From NCBI RefSeq assembly GCF_900107755.1, contig NZ_FNQR01000009.1, forward strand, positions 62,001-126,000: a stretch of DNA of 64,000 bases, given 5' to 3'. The notes beneath the pieces were generated by a model. The model did not search any database and was not told the DNA's origin. It saw only the letters and a program-made list of their open reading frames with translations. Positions 15,456 through 23,601 of the stretch are shown here, one piece after another. A program made the translations under genes and the position numbers. This DNA is from Thalassobacillus cyri. Lineage in GTDB: Bacteria > Bacillota > Bacilli > Bacillales > Halobacillaceae. Within the stretch, counting starts at the first letter, position 1. Every line of letters begins with the position of its first letter.

Positions 15456-16169
15456 GTGGTTGAAATCGATTATACTACACTTATTGTCAAGGTAGTCGTT
15501 GTTTTTACGGTGTTATATGTGGTGGCTAGAGTACTGAATAAAAAATTGATTTCGCAAATGACTTTTTTTGACTTTGTAGCAGGTATTACCCTTGGTTCCA
15601 TGACCGCAACTATAATTTTAACTTCCAATTTGACTTTAATGAAAGGATTGACAGGACTCGTTCTATTTGGGGGCCTCGTATTACTTGTTGACTATATGAC
15701 TCTCAACAACTTTCATTTGAGGAAGTTATTCAATAGTGAACCGACGGTACTTATGAATAACGGGCATATTCTTGAGGATGGAATGAAGAGGGTACGTTTT
15801 ACGGTAGACGAGTTATTATCCCAACTTCGAAAGAAAAATATCTTTTATTTAAGCGAAGTAGATACAGCGATTCTTGAAACGGATGGTACGGTGAGTGTGT
15901 TAAAAAAATCTTCCATGCAGTCACCGACCAACAACGATTTAAATGTGGTTAAACCCTCAAAGAAACTGCCCCAAACTTTCATTATCCAAGGAAAAGTTTT
16001 AGAAGACAGTCTGCATGCTGCAGGGAAAGGTCGAAATTGGCTGACCGAGACTTTAAAGCAAAAAGGCATTAAAGATATAAACGATGTCATAGCCGCTCAA
16101 GTCGATGGACAAGGAAATGTTTTTTTGGATACGAGACAAGATCACATCAGTTTTAGTGGTGATGAATAA
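15456..16169 (+). CDS. YetF-family (DUF421) membrane protein, paralogue 1
   Basis: About 237 residues: three N-terminal membrane helices, then the YetF soluble domain (FNSEPTVLMNNGHILEDGMKR, SEVDTAILETDGTVSVL). The start is unclear. GTG 15456 is the only standard start at the N-terminus but has no spaced RBS. AAAGGGTGG lies 6 nt before an ATC codon (ATCGATTATACT) that would give the usual YetF N-terminus. A second paralogue is at 44937-45569. Function of the family is unknown; some members affect spore membranes. Confidence 0.82.
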   Translation: MVEIDYTTLIVKVVVVFTVLYVVARVLNKKLISQMTFFDFVAGITLGSMTATIILTSNLTLMKGLTGLVLFGGLVLLVDYMTLNNFHLRKLFNSEPTVLMNNGHILEDGMKRVRFTVDELLSQLRKKNIFYLSEVDTAILETDGTVSVLKKSSMQSPTNNDLNVVKPSKKLPQTFIIQGKVLEDSLHAAGKGRNWLTETLKQKGIKDINDVIAAQVDGQGNVFLDTRQDHISFSGDE

Positions 16170-16172
16170 AAG

Positions 16173-16208
16173 ACATGCCTCCTGGTAAAATAGGAGGCAT
16201 CTTTTTTA
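16173..16208. terminator. Bidirectional terminator
   Basis: ATGCCTCCT / AGGAGGCAT stem with T run, between the convergent YetF-like and antiporter genes. Confidence 0.85.
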
Positions 16209-17393
16209 GTTGATTAGTTTTTTCGATAGCGGGGATACGCCGAGACTTTGTACAACAAGAGAAATCAATACAGCTGCAAACGAAAGAGAAACAATCATCC
16301 CGACATCTCCTGAGCTTTTGGATTGCAAACTTAGAATTAGAAAGATGGACATGGTACCTTTCAAGCCTGACCAGGATATCAGGGAGGCCTCACGCCAGGA
16401 AATCCGGTTTCTCCAATGGGGAAAAAGCTGTGTAGTTCCTGTGATGATTATAAAACGGATAATCAGAGACGCCGCAAAAATTATTATGGCAAATCCCCAC
16501 GCTCCAAAGGCTAAAGACTTCGCTGCTTGAATGCCGATCAATAAGAAGATTAGTGATAAAATAGTCAGTTCGGCAATGCCCCAGAATCCATCCAACGTAT
16601 CTTTGAAATGGTCTTCCTTAATTGTTCTTCCATATTCAAACGAAAGCATGATGCCCGCAAAGACAGTGGCTAATACGCCTGAAACACCAATATGCTCTGC
16701 TATATTAAAGATACCATAAGCTAATATGATGCTTAACATCACCTGATATTGACGGTTATGAGTAAAGTGGACGGCTTTACTCATCAACCAGCCGAATAAG
16801 ACTCCAAGAACAACGCCTCCAAGAGAAACGAGTAAGAATTCTCCAAGGAAAGATAAAACGCTGAACGACTTACTTTGAGTAAGCATTCCGGACAGGACGG
16901 TAAAGATGACAATGCTTGTCCCATCGTTGATTAAGGATTCTCCTTCGACGACATCAGCAATTTTTTCATCTCCAGCAGATTTTTTTAAAATCGACACAAC
17001 AGAGACAGGGTCTGTAGGTGTCAAAATGGAAGCGATGATTAGTGCGCCTAAGAAAGACAGCGATACAAACGGTCCGCTTATGGCATATATTGCTGCACCA
17101 AGCAGCGTGACTGTCAGCATGATTCCAATTGTAGCTAAAAAGCTGATGATACCAGCATTCTTTTTCAGTTCATCTGGGGAAAACCGGTAGGCTGAAGTAA
17201 ATAACAATGCTGGAAGGAAAACATGATAAATCATATCCTTGGTCACTTCTATAGAAGAAAAATAAGGAATAAAAGAAAGTCCGATACCAATGATCACCAA
17301 AACCGTCGGTACTGGTAAATTCTCTTGTTTTTTATCGATGGTAAAGATGAGGTAGCCAATGAATAATAGCAAAATGATTTGAGAAGTAGACAA
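16206..17393 (-). CDS. CPA1-family Na+(or K+)/H+ antiporter
   Basis: The 395-residue protein has about 12 helices. Hallmarks are ILTPTDPVSV and EGESLINDGTSIV, the unwound-helix and paired-acid motifs of the CPA1 (NhaP/NHE) family. It exchanges cations for protons across the membrane, useful for salt or alkali tolerance. The start is TTG 17393, well placed behind GGGGAGG. It may be read from the LysM gene 22 nt upstream. There is no C-terminal RCK or cNMP domain. Confidence 0.88.
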   Translation of the reverse strand: MSTSQIILLLFIGYLIFTIDKKQENLPVPTVLVIIGIGLSFIPYFSSIEVTKDMIYHVFLPALLFTSAYRFSPDELKKNAGIISFLATIGIMLTVTLLGAAIYAISGPFVSLSFLGALIIASILTPTDPVSVVSILKKSAGDEKIADVVEGESLINDGTSIVIFTVLSGMLTQSKSFSVLSFLGEFLLVSLGGVVLGVLFGWLMSKAVHFTHNRQYQVMLSIILAYGIFNIAEHIGVSGVLATVFAGIMLSFEYGRTIKEDHFKDTLDGFWGIAELTILSLIFLLIGIQAAKSLAFGAWGFAIIIFAASLIIRFIIITGTTQLFPHWRNRISWREASLISWSGLKGTMSIFLILSLQSKSSGDVGMIVSLSFAAVLISLVVQSLGVSPLSKKLIN

Positions 17394-17415
17394 AGATATC
17401 CTCCCCTTTTGAATG

Positions 17416-17886
17416 CTAGTTTTCCATTCCCGCTAATATGCGCCATAAACGTCTGAAACGGGATTTATTTTTGGGCAGACATATTTTTTGGCCGATCAGA
17501 AGGGCGTTAGGGTTGATATCAGGGTTTGCATTCATTAGGTCTTTGACGCTCAAATCGTTGTTGACAGCAATATGATAGAAAGTATCTCCGGGCCTTACAG
17601 CATATATTTGCGGGCAATCCTCGGAAGGCAGGGGAAGCGGGATAGATATCATTTGACCTGGTATTAAAAAGTAAGGGTGGATACCAGGATTCTCGGTAAT
17701 CAGGTCTTGCAACGACACATTAAAAAAATGAGCAATATAATATAAGTTATCCCCTGGTTGGATGAAATAAAAGTTTTTCTCGCGATAGATCGGATGCTCA
17801 GGTATCCAACAGGGAAAGCCGGCTTGATCTGTAAAATAGGCATACGGATTAGTGCTATTATTTATATGCATATTATAAGGATGCAT
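17416..17886 (-). CDS. Double LysM-domain protein
   Basis: The 156-residue protein has two LysM repeats (about residues 40-85, IQPGDNLYYIAHFFNVS, and 93-140, VRPGDTFYHIAVNNDLS) that bind peptidoglycan. There is no clear signal peptide; the N-terminus is rich in Asn, Tyr and Pro. Spore-coat or cortex LysM proteins such as SafA also lack a Sec signal, so a spore role is possible. AAAGGAG precedes the ATG. Confidence 0.8.
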   Translation of the reverse strand: MHPYNMHINNSTNPYAYFTDQAGFPCWIPEHPIYREKNFYFIQPGDNLYYIAHFFNVSLQDLITENPGIHPYFLIPGQMISIPLPLPSEDCPQIYAVRPGDTFYHIAVNNDLSVKDLMNANPDINPNALLIGQKICLPKNKSRFRRLWRILAGMEN

Positions 17887-17962
17887 CGTCTAATTGCTCC
17901 TTTCGATGATATATCATAGTGATATTCAAAAACCTCACACATGTGATTGGAAAGAAGATAAG

Positions 17963-17988
17963 GTTAGTTTTTAGGGGAGAGGGGGTAT
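17963..17988 (+). promoter_or_regulatory. Candidate SigB-type promoter
   Basis: GTTAGT and GGGTAT are separated by 14 nt, close to the general-stress SigB consensus (GTTTAA, 12-15 nt, GGGTAT). It lies 25 nt upstream of the FNT channel start. Confidence 0.4.
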
Positions 17989-18012
17989 AAACGGTAGAAC
18001 GGAGGGATGGAA

Positions 18013-18894
18013 TTGAGCGATAAAAAACAAGATAGAAAAAATTTAGATAGACAGATGAAAGAAGAAGAAAAACAGCCAAAAGATCATGCGGATAGTCCTG
18101 ATCGTCAATTTTATATTCCATCACAGATCGTTAAAGAATTTGGAGAGAAAGGCAGAGATCATCTGGCCAAGCCGTTTCGGGCTCAGATGCTGCTGGCATT
18201 TACTGCTGGCTCCTTCATGACCTTTGGAGCCGCTTTTTCAATTTTGCTGGGTATCGGTATAGAAGCGGAAGGACTCTATTATCTGCTATCTGGCTTAGGT
18301 TTTGCGGCCGGTTATGCGATGGTGTTCATTTCAGGTGCAGTGTTGTTCACTGAAATCAATGTAATGCTCCCGACGTACAAATTTCATATAGCTGGGTTGA
18401 TGCATATGGACATGGTGAAGTTCTGGCTTTCTTCTTATTTAGGAAATATTGTCGGAGCGTTATTTGTAGCTATACTCATTCAAGCGTCAGGTTCATTATC
18501 AGAACCTTTTTATACAGAAATGCAGTCATTACTGGATAAAAAAATGAAGTTTATGGACTTAGGAGCAGCCGGCTGGTTTGAAGTAATTGTGTCTGGTATT
18601 CTTGCTAACTGGCTGATTGGAATGGCAGCATTCTTAACGACAGCTGCCAGGGATATCACTGGTAAGTTACTTGGAACCACTCTCCCAGTAATTTTGTTCG
18701 TGGCAGGAAACTTCCAGCACAGTGCTGCGAATATGGGTTATTTCAGTATTGGAGTTTTGTCGGAAACTTCCTATACGTGGTATGAGTTCATTTTCTTTAA
18801 CCTTATACCTGCAAGTATCGGAAATATAATCGGAGGAGCTTTATTGGTCGCACTTCTTTTCAGTTATGCGTACAAAGAAGACCTTAAACCTTAG
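18013..18894 (+). CDS. Formate/nitrite transporter (FNT) family channel
   Basis: The 293-residue protein has a charged cytoplasmic N-terminus of about 50 residues and six membrane helices. Helix landmarks AGSFMTFGAAFS, LFTEINVM and GNFQHSAANM match the FNT half-helix and central histidine (FQHSAANM). These channels pass formate, nitrite or similar small anions. The longer N-terminus makes it YfdC-like. TTG 18013 is preferred because GGAGGG abuts the ATG at 18007. With the nitrate operon and pflAB in the window, nitrite or formate is a reasonable substrate. Confidence 0.87.
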   Translation: MSDKKQDRKNLDRQMKEEEKQPKDHADSPDRQFYIPSQIVKEFGEKGRDHLAKPFRAQMLLAFTAGSFMTFGAAFSILLGIGIEAEGLYYLLSGLGFAAGYAMVFISGAVLFTEINVMLPTYKFHIAGLMHMDMVKFWLSSYLGNIVGALFVAILIQASGSLSEPFYTEMQSLLDKKMKFMDLGAAGWFEVIVSGILANWLIGMAAFLTTAARDITGKLLGTTLPVILFVAGNFQHSAANMGYFSIGVLSETSYTWYEFIFFNLIPASIGNIIGGALLVALLFSYAYKEDLKP

Positions 18895-18911
18895 AAACAT
18901 TAAGAAGTAGA

Positions 18912-18957
18912 AAAACCTGCTGCACAGGATTCATCGAATGGTGCAGCAGGTTTTTTA
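18912..18957 (+). terminator. Terminator after FNT gene
   Basis: AACCTGCTGCAC / GTGCAGCAGGTT stem with TTTTTT. Confidence 0.85.
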
Positions 18958-18983
18958 TGGACTATCACAAAAAATTTACTAGC

Positions 18984-19012
18984 TTGAAAATGTTAGGCCC
19001 ACGAGTTATAAT
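18984..19012 (+). promoter_or_regulatory. Promoter of rpsN
   Basis: TTGAAA and a consensus TATAAT are separated by 17 nt, about 80 nt upstream of rpsN. Confidence 0.75.
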
Positions 19013-19019
19013 ATTAAAG

Positions 19020-19042
19020 TAAATCGTAATGATTACTATTTA
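19020..19042. promoter_or_regulatory. Zur box over the rpsN transcription start
   Basis: AAATCGTAATGATTACTATTT is a near-perfect copy of the Bacillus Zur operator (TCGTAAT-N-ATTACGA core). It begins 8 nt after the -10 element, covering the start site, where zinc-loaded Zur would block transcription. Confidence 0.82.
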
Positions 19043-19092
19043 AAAATCCGCTTCGATTTCTAATAAATAGCTTATAAGAAAGGAGGTACAGT

Positions 19093-19362
19093 ATGGCTAA
19101 AAAGTCAAAAGTAGTAAAAGAACAAAAGCGTCAAGAAATGGTAGCTAAATATGCGGAATTGAGACAAGAATTGAAAGCACAAGGCGACTATGAGGCTTTA
19201 AGGAAACTTCCGCGGGATTCTTCACCGACACGTTTGACCAAGCGCTGTGAAGTGACTGGACGACCACGTGGTACAATGCGTAAGTTCAACCTTTCCCGTA
19301 TCAAGTTTCGTGAACTAGCCTACAAAGGCCAGCTCCCAGGAATCAAAAAAGCAAGCTGGTAA
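19093..19362 (+). CDS. rpsN: 30S ribosomal protein S14, zinc-independent paralogue
   Basis: The 89-residue S14 lacks the two CxxC pairs of the short zinc-binding form (RpsZ); only one Cys (KRCEVTGRP) remains. This C-minus form replaces the zinc form when zinc is scarce. Signature [13 protein letters not shown] and C-terminal GIKKASW are typical. The Zur box directly upstream fits that role. RBS is AAAGGAGG. Confidence 0.95.
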   Translation: MAKKSKVVKEQKRQEMVAKYAELRQELKAQGDYEALRKLPRDSSPTRLTKRCEVTGRPRGTMRKFNLSRIKFRELAYKGQLPGIKKASW

Positions 19363-19383
19363 ATAGCGGATATGAACGGATAT

Positions 19384-19420
19384 AAAATCACCATGTCATC
19401 TAAGGCATGGTGATTATTTG
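19384..19420 (+). terminator. Terminator after rpsN
   Basis: AATCACCATG / CATGGTGATT stem followed by a T-rich tract. Confidence 0.7.
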
Positions 19421-19446
19421 TATTTATATGATTTATTCAAAAAAAT

Positions 19447-20079
19447 TTAATCTTCCATCACGTTTCCTTCTGCTGGAATTGGATTTTGTTTCAAAATCCG
19501 AGCTAGATGGATCAGGTTATAAGCTTCCATCTTAATATTGTTACGGGTGAAATCATTCTCGATTCCATTCGCTTCAATGTAAGAAGGGCCGGGACCAGCT
19601 ACTCCAACCCAGTAGGCATCCACATTAGGGGGAATATTAAATCCTAAGTGAGAGAGAGCGTATAGAATTGAGCCTGCTGCATTTTTTGCTCCGTCTTCAT
19701 TTCCGGTAACAACCGTTCCTGCAACTTTATTATAATAAATCGATTGCCCTTTATCGTTGGTGACACTTGCTCCCCCATTGATACGTTCAATCGCTAGTTT
19801 AGCCAGACTGCTTTTTTCACCAGTCCATACCGGTGAGGCAAGCACCAAAATATCTGCTTCTTTGATTTCTTCGAAGATTTTCGGCCATTCATCGCCTCCT
19901 CCAAGATCATCGCTTACCCCGAATTTAAGCGCGTAATCTGCCAGGCGGATAGTTTTGTGGGATACTCCTTCTTTATCGAAAACCTTTGTTAACTCATCGG
20001 AAAGAGCTTCCGTATTAGAAGGATCATCTTCACTTGTTTTAAAAGACGCATTTAGAATCAATGCTTTCAATTCGGCCAT
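19447..20079 (-). CDS. NAD(P)H-dependent FMN reductase / flavodoxin-like
   Basis: The 210-residue protein has a flavodoxin fold: ALILNASFKTS phosphate loop, SPVWTGEKSSLAKLAIER flavin-ring loop and GTVVTGNEDGAKNAAGSILYAL. It belongs to the NADPH-dependent FMN reductase/WrbA-like group. ATG 20079 is chosen because GGAGG lies 13 nt upstream; the longer frame to 20136 has no RBS. Substrate unknown; quinone or flavin reduction is likely. Confidence 0.83.
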   Translation of the reverse strand: MAELKALILNASFKTSEDDPSNTEALSDELTKVFDKEGVSHKTIRLADYALKFGVSDDLGGGDEWPKIFEEIKEADILVLASPVWTGEKSSLAKLAIERINGGASVTNDKGQSIYYNKVAGTVVTGNEDGAKNAAGSILYALSHLGFNIPPNVDAYWVGVAGPGPSYIEANGIENDFTRNNIKMEAYNLIHLARILKQNPIPAEGNVMED

Positions 20080-20407
20080 GACTATTATTCCTCCTTTTTG
20101 TATATCTCTTTTCCCGAAATGAAGAGGATGAATCATAGAAAATTATTTTGTCGAATCAAGGCATCAATCTGGTAATAAATACCTACTATTTTGGGATTGC
20201 GTTATCAAAACTACGTGTGTTAAATTTGCATTAAATAAAGATATAGCACCTAAGTATTGTTGAAGAATCAATCTTCTGAAAATTAAAAATACTATAGGGG
20301 TTAATCTTTATTAAGCCTGGTTAGGTAACTCCCATAACCTAGTTCGTATTGTACTGGGAGATTTATGGGAATCTCCTAATACACTATTTAAAGGAGGGTG
20401 AGCTGCT
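20080..20407. other. Intergenic stretch before the small peptide pair
   Basis: No gene was seen. Near 20330-20395 lies a possible long-range fold, ACTCCCATAA pairing with TTATGGGA. The last ~40 nt before the peptide gene (GGGAAT...CCTAATACAC...AAAGGAGGG) resemble those before the second copy at 20856, so this region probably holds a shared promoter or leader. Confidence 0.4.
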
Positions 20408-20548
20408 GTGACGATCCTGTTTACCAAAGGCCGTGAACTGTTTGAAGAAGATGCAAAGAACCAGGCGTTCAAAGGAAAACCAGAAGAAAACAGTCGAGCG
20501 AAAACTCGTAGTGGTAAGTTTTTGTCTTTTGCAAAAAAGCGTAAGTAA
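20408..20548 (+). CDS. Unknown 46-residue basic peptide, copy A
   Basis: GTG start behind AAAGGAGGG (10 nt). The product begins MTILFTKGRELFEED and ends in a lysine/arginine-rich tail (SFAKKRK). A paralogue with the same first ten residues lies 448 nt downstream. Family not recognised. Purifying similarity between the copies, strong RBSs and a terminator behind it support a real gene. No signal peptide or membrane helix. Confidence 0.72.
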   Translation: MTILFTKGRELFEEDAKNQAFKGKPEENSRAKTRSGKFLSFAKKRK

Positions 20549-20728
20549 GCTATTTTAAGATGGCTTGGTCTTTGGAAAAGTGAATAAAGGCAGGATCAAC
20601 GAAACATGGGATAAAACGCAGCAGGTCATCAGGTGCACTCAGATACCATCTGAACATGGTGACAAAACTGATATAAAATACGCATGAACGTAGATGAATC
20701 CTATGTTTGCGGTTGACATTGCATAAAA

Positions 20729-20771
20729 GAAGAACCTTTTTGGATACATACATCCAAAAGGGTTCTTTTTA
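20729..20771. terminator. Terminator after peptide copy A
   Basis: AAGAACCTTTTTGGAT / ATCCAAAAGGGTTCTT stem with T run, at the end of a 180-nt 3' region. Confidence 0.78.
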
Positions 20772-20855
20772 GACAAAATTAGAAGACAATTTTAGGTTTT
20801 AACGTGTGTACACCGGGAATTGCCTACTACAATACATTGAAAGGAGGGTTGAAAA

Positions 20856-20990
20856 GTGACGATCCTGTTTACCAAAGGCCGTGAGCTGCTTGAGGAAGAT
20901 ATGAAAAATCAAGCATTCAAAAAGCAGCCAGAGCAAAAACAAGCACAGAAAAAAAGTGGCAAAGCAACGTTGTTTTCTAAAAAGAAGTAA
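20856..20990 (+). CDS. Unknown 44-residue basic peptide, copy B
   Basis: GTG start behind AAAGGAGGG. MTILFTKGRELLEED is shared with copy A, followed by NQAFK and a Lys/Gln-rich tail (SKKK). About 150 nt after the stop there are blocks shared with copy A (CAGGATCAAC, CATGGG, CAGTCATCA-like, GATTCCTATGTTT), so the duplication included a long 3' untranslated region that may itself be functional. Confidence 0.72.
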   Translation: MTILFTKGRELLEEDMKNQAFKKQPEQKQAQKKSGKATLFSKKK

Positions 20991-21177
20991 GTCTTTGGGT
21001 ATCCACAATTAAATAGAACAGGATCAACTATTTCATGGGGATGACTTGGTGGCAGTCATCAGCCAACATCATACTCCGCTATGATATACAAACTCGCAAA
21101 TGAGGATGATAAACATTATCGTACGTTATAGTTTTACACCACATTTGATTCCTATGTTTTTAGTTGTTTCAAAAAAA

Positions 21178-21226
21178 TAAAACAGAATCCTTCTGACATA
21201 AAAAGAAGAGGGGTTCTGTTTTTTAA
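21178..21226. terminator. Terminator between peptide copy B and methyltransferase remnant
   Basis: AACAGAATCC / GGGTTCTGTT stem with TTTTTT. It sits just past the ancestral methyltransferase stop (21231). Confidence 0.72.
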
Positions 21227-21230
21227 TGGA

Positions 21231-22282
21231 TTATCTGGGCTGAGCAATGATTCCATTATGCACTTTGATGTAACCGTGACGGAGAATATGAAAACCATTC
21301 TCATACAGGTAAAAAGCCACATTTGTTCCACAGTCATCAGTTCACGGTAAGTATGGTTCATTACATCTGCCATTACCTGATAATATAGCTTTGAACGTAG
21401 TTGGCTGCGTGGTGTTGTCATGACTACATAGCCATCAGGTTTCAAGAACTTCCGGTGCCAATCGACTACTTCACCTTTAAATTCATCAGGAAAATGTTCA
21501 AGCATACCTACAGAGAGAACGATATCGAATTCTTTCCCAAAGTCGAGGTTGCGGATGTCTTCCACTGTATAGTCCACAGAAAAATCCTCTTTATAATAAA
21601 TTTTCGGGGCTCCCGTAGATGGGTTGTGACCCAGAAACGGGTAGCTTTCCGGGAACTCTGTAAACCGGGTAGTCTTACAATATTCATCATAATCGACCAT
21701 TACTATTTCTGCTCCAGGGTACATAGCCGCTAATTGCATTGCTTCATATCCTTCAGCTGCTCCTAAAAACAATATGCGAGGCTTTTTTAAATCAAGTCCT
21801 TCAAATAAAGCCCTTTTTCCTCGCGGGTCCCAAATTCCATCCTGAATTCGATGAGCATAATTCCATAATTGAATTTTCATGATGTCTCCTAAGGCTTCTT
21901 TTATGGCAGAAGGTTTGAATGAGGTAACCGCTTTCAAAAAAGCCTGTTTCGATTCAGTCATTTCCTTTGGTACGTCTTTTACAAACCATTCATGGAATGC
22001 TTTATTAAAGTAAGACCAGGAGGTTTTCGGAGGCATTTCTGTTTGATATGTTTGTTCCCAGTTCATCCGTTCCTGCGAATAATTTTTGACTTGATAAGGC
22101 CTGCCAACATCTTTCCAGGACAGCTGAGACCAATCGTTGACTGTATTAAGTTTAACAAACTTGTTATAGTCTTTTTCGGAAAGTTGGCGTAATTCGACTC
22201 GGTACTAATTTAGTACCTCCGTTGTTCCTATATGCTCCTCTTTGTATGGGGTAATTCGGTCAGTGGCGGTTGCTTCCATCAT
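21231..22282 (-). pseudogene. SAM-dependent methyltransferase, disrupted by an amber codon and a frameshift
   Basis: Reading from ATG 22282, behind AAAGGGGAG, gives MMEATATDRITPYKEEH and 25 codons, then an in-frame TAG (22207-22205). The same frame continues for about 300 residues of class I methyltransferase: ILFLGAAEGYEA (SAM loop), EIVMVDYDEY, LSVGMLEHFPDEF. Near 21311-21315 an A5 run (T5 on the coding strand) appears one base short. After restoring it the frame reads YLYENGFHILRHGYIKV to a stop at 21231, just before the terminator; uncorrected it runs to 21152. Two independent lesions indicate a decayed gene. Internal ATG 22066 could still express a truncated protein. Substrate unknown. 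Confidence 0.8.
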
Positions 22283-22438
22283 AAAAATTCATCTCCCCTT
22301 TAAAATCTGAATATTTAAATTAATTATACCTTTACCTTTATATGGAAAACAACTGAATAATTTATTTTTGGGACAGGTGTAAACTGAGGAAAATCACAAA
22401 AACTAAAGCTATACTATTTCAAGAAGGGAGTATGGTCA

Positions 22439-23380
22439 GTGTTATTACACCTGAAAAAAATATGCGGCAGCATATTGATATTAATGGCACTTCATCCCAC
22501 AGCAGCATGGGGTGTTCCACTGCAAGAAACAGGAGATTCACTTGCTTGGCGATCTTCTGTTGAGTCTATAGAATCAGGCACGGAAGAGCAGCAGCTTGAA
22601 GTCCATTTTATTGACGTAGAACAAGGAGACAGCATTTTCATCAAGTTTCCGAATGGCAAAACAATGCTGGTTGATGCTGGGGATAGAAAAGCGGGGCAAA
22701 AAGTAGTTAAGTATTTGAAAGATGCCGGAGTATCTTCTATTGATCAAGTTGTCGCCACTCACCCTGATATTGATCATATTGGAGGATTTTTAGAAGTTTT
22801 TACTCATATGGGAGTAAAAAAACTGCTGGATAGCGGAAAAACTTATACCACCGATACGTATGCCGAATATTTGAAACTGATTGCATTGAATGAAATCCCG
22901 ACACAAGTAGCAGAAGAAGGGCAGCAGCTCCATTTGGATGCAGATGTAAAAGTGCAAGTACTGCATGTCAATCGTAACGAAAAAGAAAACAACCCGGCTT
23001 CTATTGTGTTGAAGTTGAGTTATGGGAATATGGATGTATTGTTGACCAGTGACACAGAGGAAAAAAATGAGAAAAGACTGATTAAGCGTTATGATGTTCA
23101 AGCAGAAATCCTAAAGGTAGCCCACCATGGTTCAGCAACCAGCAATTCTCAGGCTTTCGTCGACGCAGTCAACCCGGAAGCTGCTGTTTTTTCTTATGAT
23201 CAAGCGAATGATTATGGCCATCCTGTTCCTAAAGTGGTTGCCAGGTTATATCACCTGGGTACTGCCTTATACTCTACGGCTGAATCAGGGGATATCGTTA
23301 TCTCCATTGATAAAGATAACTATGACATTGATGCAGACCCTTATGACCCTGGGTTTGAACCTGGACCTAGACAAGGATGA
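22439..23380 (+). CDS. Secreted ComEC-type metallo-beta-lactamase-fold hydrolase
   Basis: The 313-residue protein starts at GTG 22439 behind AAGGGAG. A signal peptide covers about residues 1-26 (LKKICGSILILMAL...AAWG). The hydrolase fold has VEQGDS, VDAGD, THPDIDHIGG (metal ligands), LLTSDTE and VAHHGS. It matches the detached extracellular ComEC/Rec2 domain, which in related proteins is a nuclease or phosphodiesterase. Here it is free-standing and exported. The C-terminus is Asp-rich (DADPYDPGFEPG). Confidence 0.85.
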   Translation: MLLHLKKICGSILILMALHPTAAWGVPLQETGDSLAWRSSVESIESGTEEQQLEVHFIDVEQGDSIFIKFPNGKTMLVDAGDRKAGQKVVKYLKDAGVSSIDQVVATHPDIDHIGGFLEVFTHMGVKKLLDSGKTYTTDTYAEYLKLIALNEIPTQVAEEGQQLHLDADVKVQVLHVNRNEKENNPASIVLKLSYGNMDVLLTSDTEEKNEKRLIKRYDVQAEILKVAHHGSATSNSQAFVDAVNPEAAVFSYDQANDYGHPVPKVVARLYHLGTALYSTAESGDIVISIDKDNYDIDADPYDPGFEPGPRQG

Positions 23381-23390
23381 TGTTTTGCAA

Positions 23391-23427
23391 TTAAATAAGC
23401 CCAGGCAGTAAGCCGGGCTTATTTTTA
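23391..23427. terminator. Bidirectional terminator
   Basis: AATAAGCCC / GGGCTTATT stem with T run between convergent genes; its tail reaches the stop of the minus-strand gene. Confidence 0.8.
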
Positions 23428-23601
23428 TTCTAAGATTCGGTTCATTTCGTCTACATCCATTTGTCCATTAGGTTCCGTATTTTTTCCGAGTGTCATCATT
23501 CCACTGCCTCCACAGACACTGCATGTATATTTCCATTCTTCATCGTCCATCAATAACCCTGCACCGTCGCAGGCTTTACAAATTTGGTTTCGGTCTACCA
23601 T
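23425..23601 (-). CDS. 58-residue DnaJ-zinc-finger-like protein
   Basis: The product has CKACDGAG and CSVCGGSG, two CxxCxGxG-like knuckles as in the DnaJ central domain, so it probably binds one zinc. The ATG overlaps the end of the aconitase gene by 7 nt, with AAGGAGG inside that gene, so it is translationally coupled to aconitase. A redox or chaperone role toward the iron-sulfur enzyme is possible but unproven. Confidence 0.72.
   Translation of the reverse strand: MVDRNQICKACDGAGLLMDDEEWKYTCSVCGGSGMMTLGKNTEPNGQMDVDEMNRILE

Noticed and set aside
17873-18124. Minus-strand ORF upstream of the LysM gene
   Set aside because: It overlaps the LysM start and the FNT N-terminus, and lacks an RBS.
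20550-20753. Minus-strand ORF of 67 codons within the 3' region of peptide copy A
   Set aside because: No RBS, not preserved in the matching region of copy B, and it crosses the terminator hairpin.
21152-22066. Methyltransferase taken as an intact 304-residue gene
   Set aside because: The C-terminus after YRELMTVEQM is out of frame with the family, the terminator falls inside it, and the real start with RBS is upstream of an amber codon.
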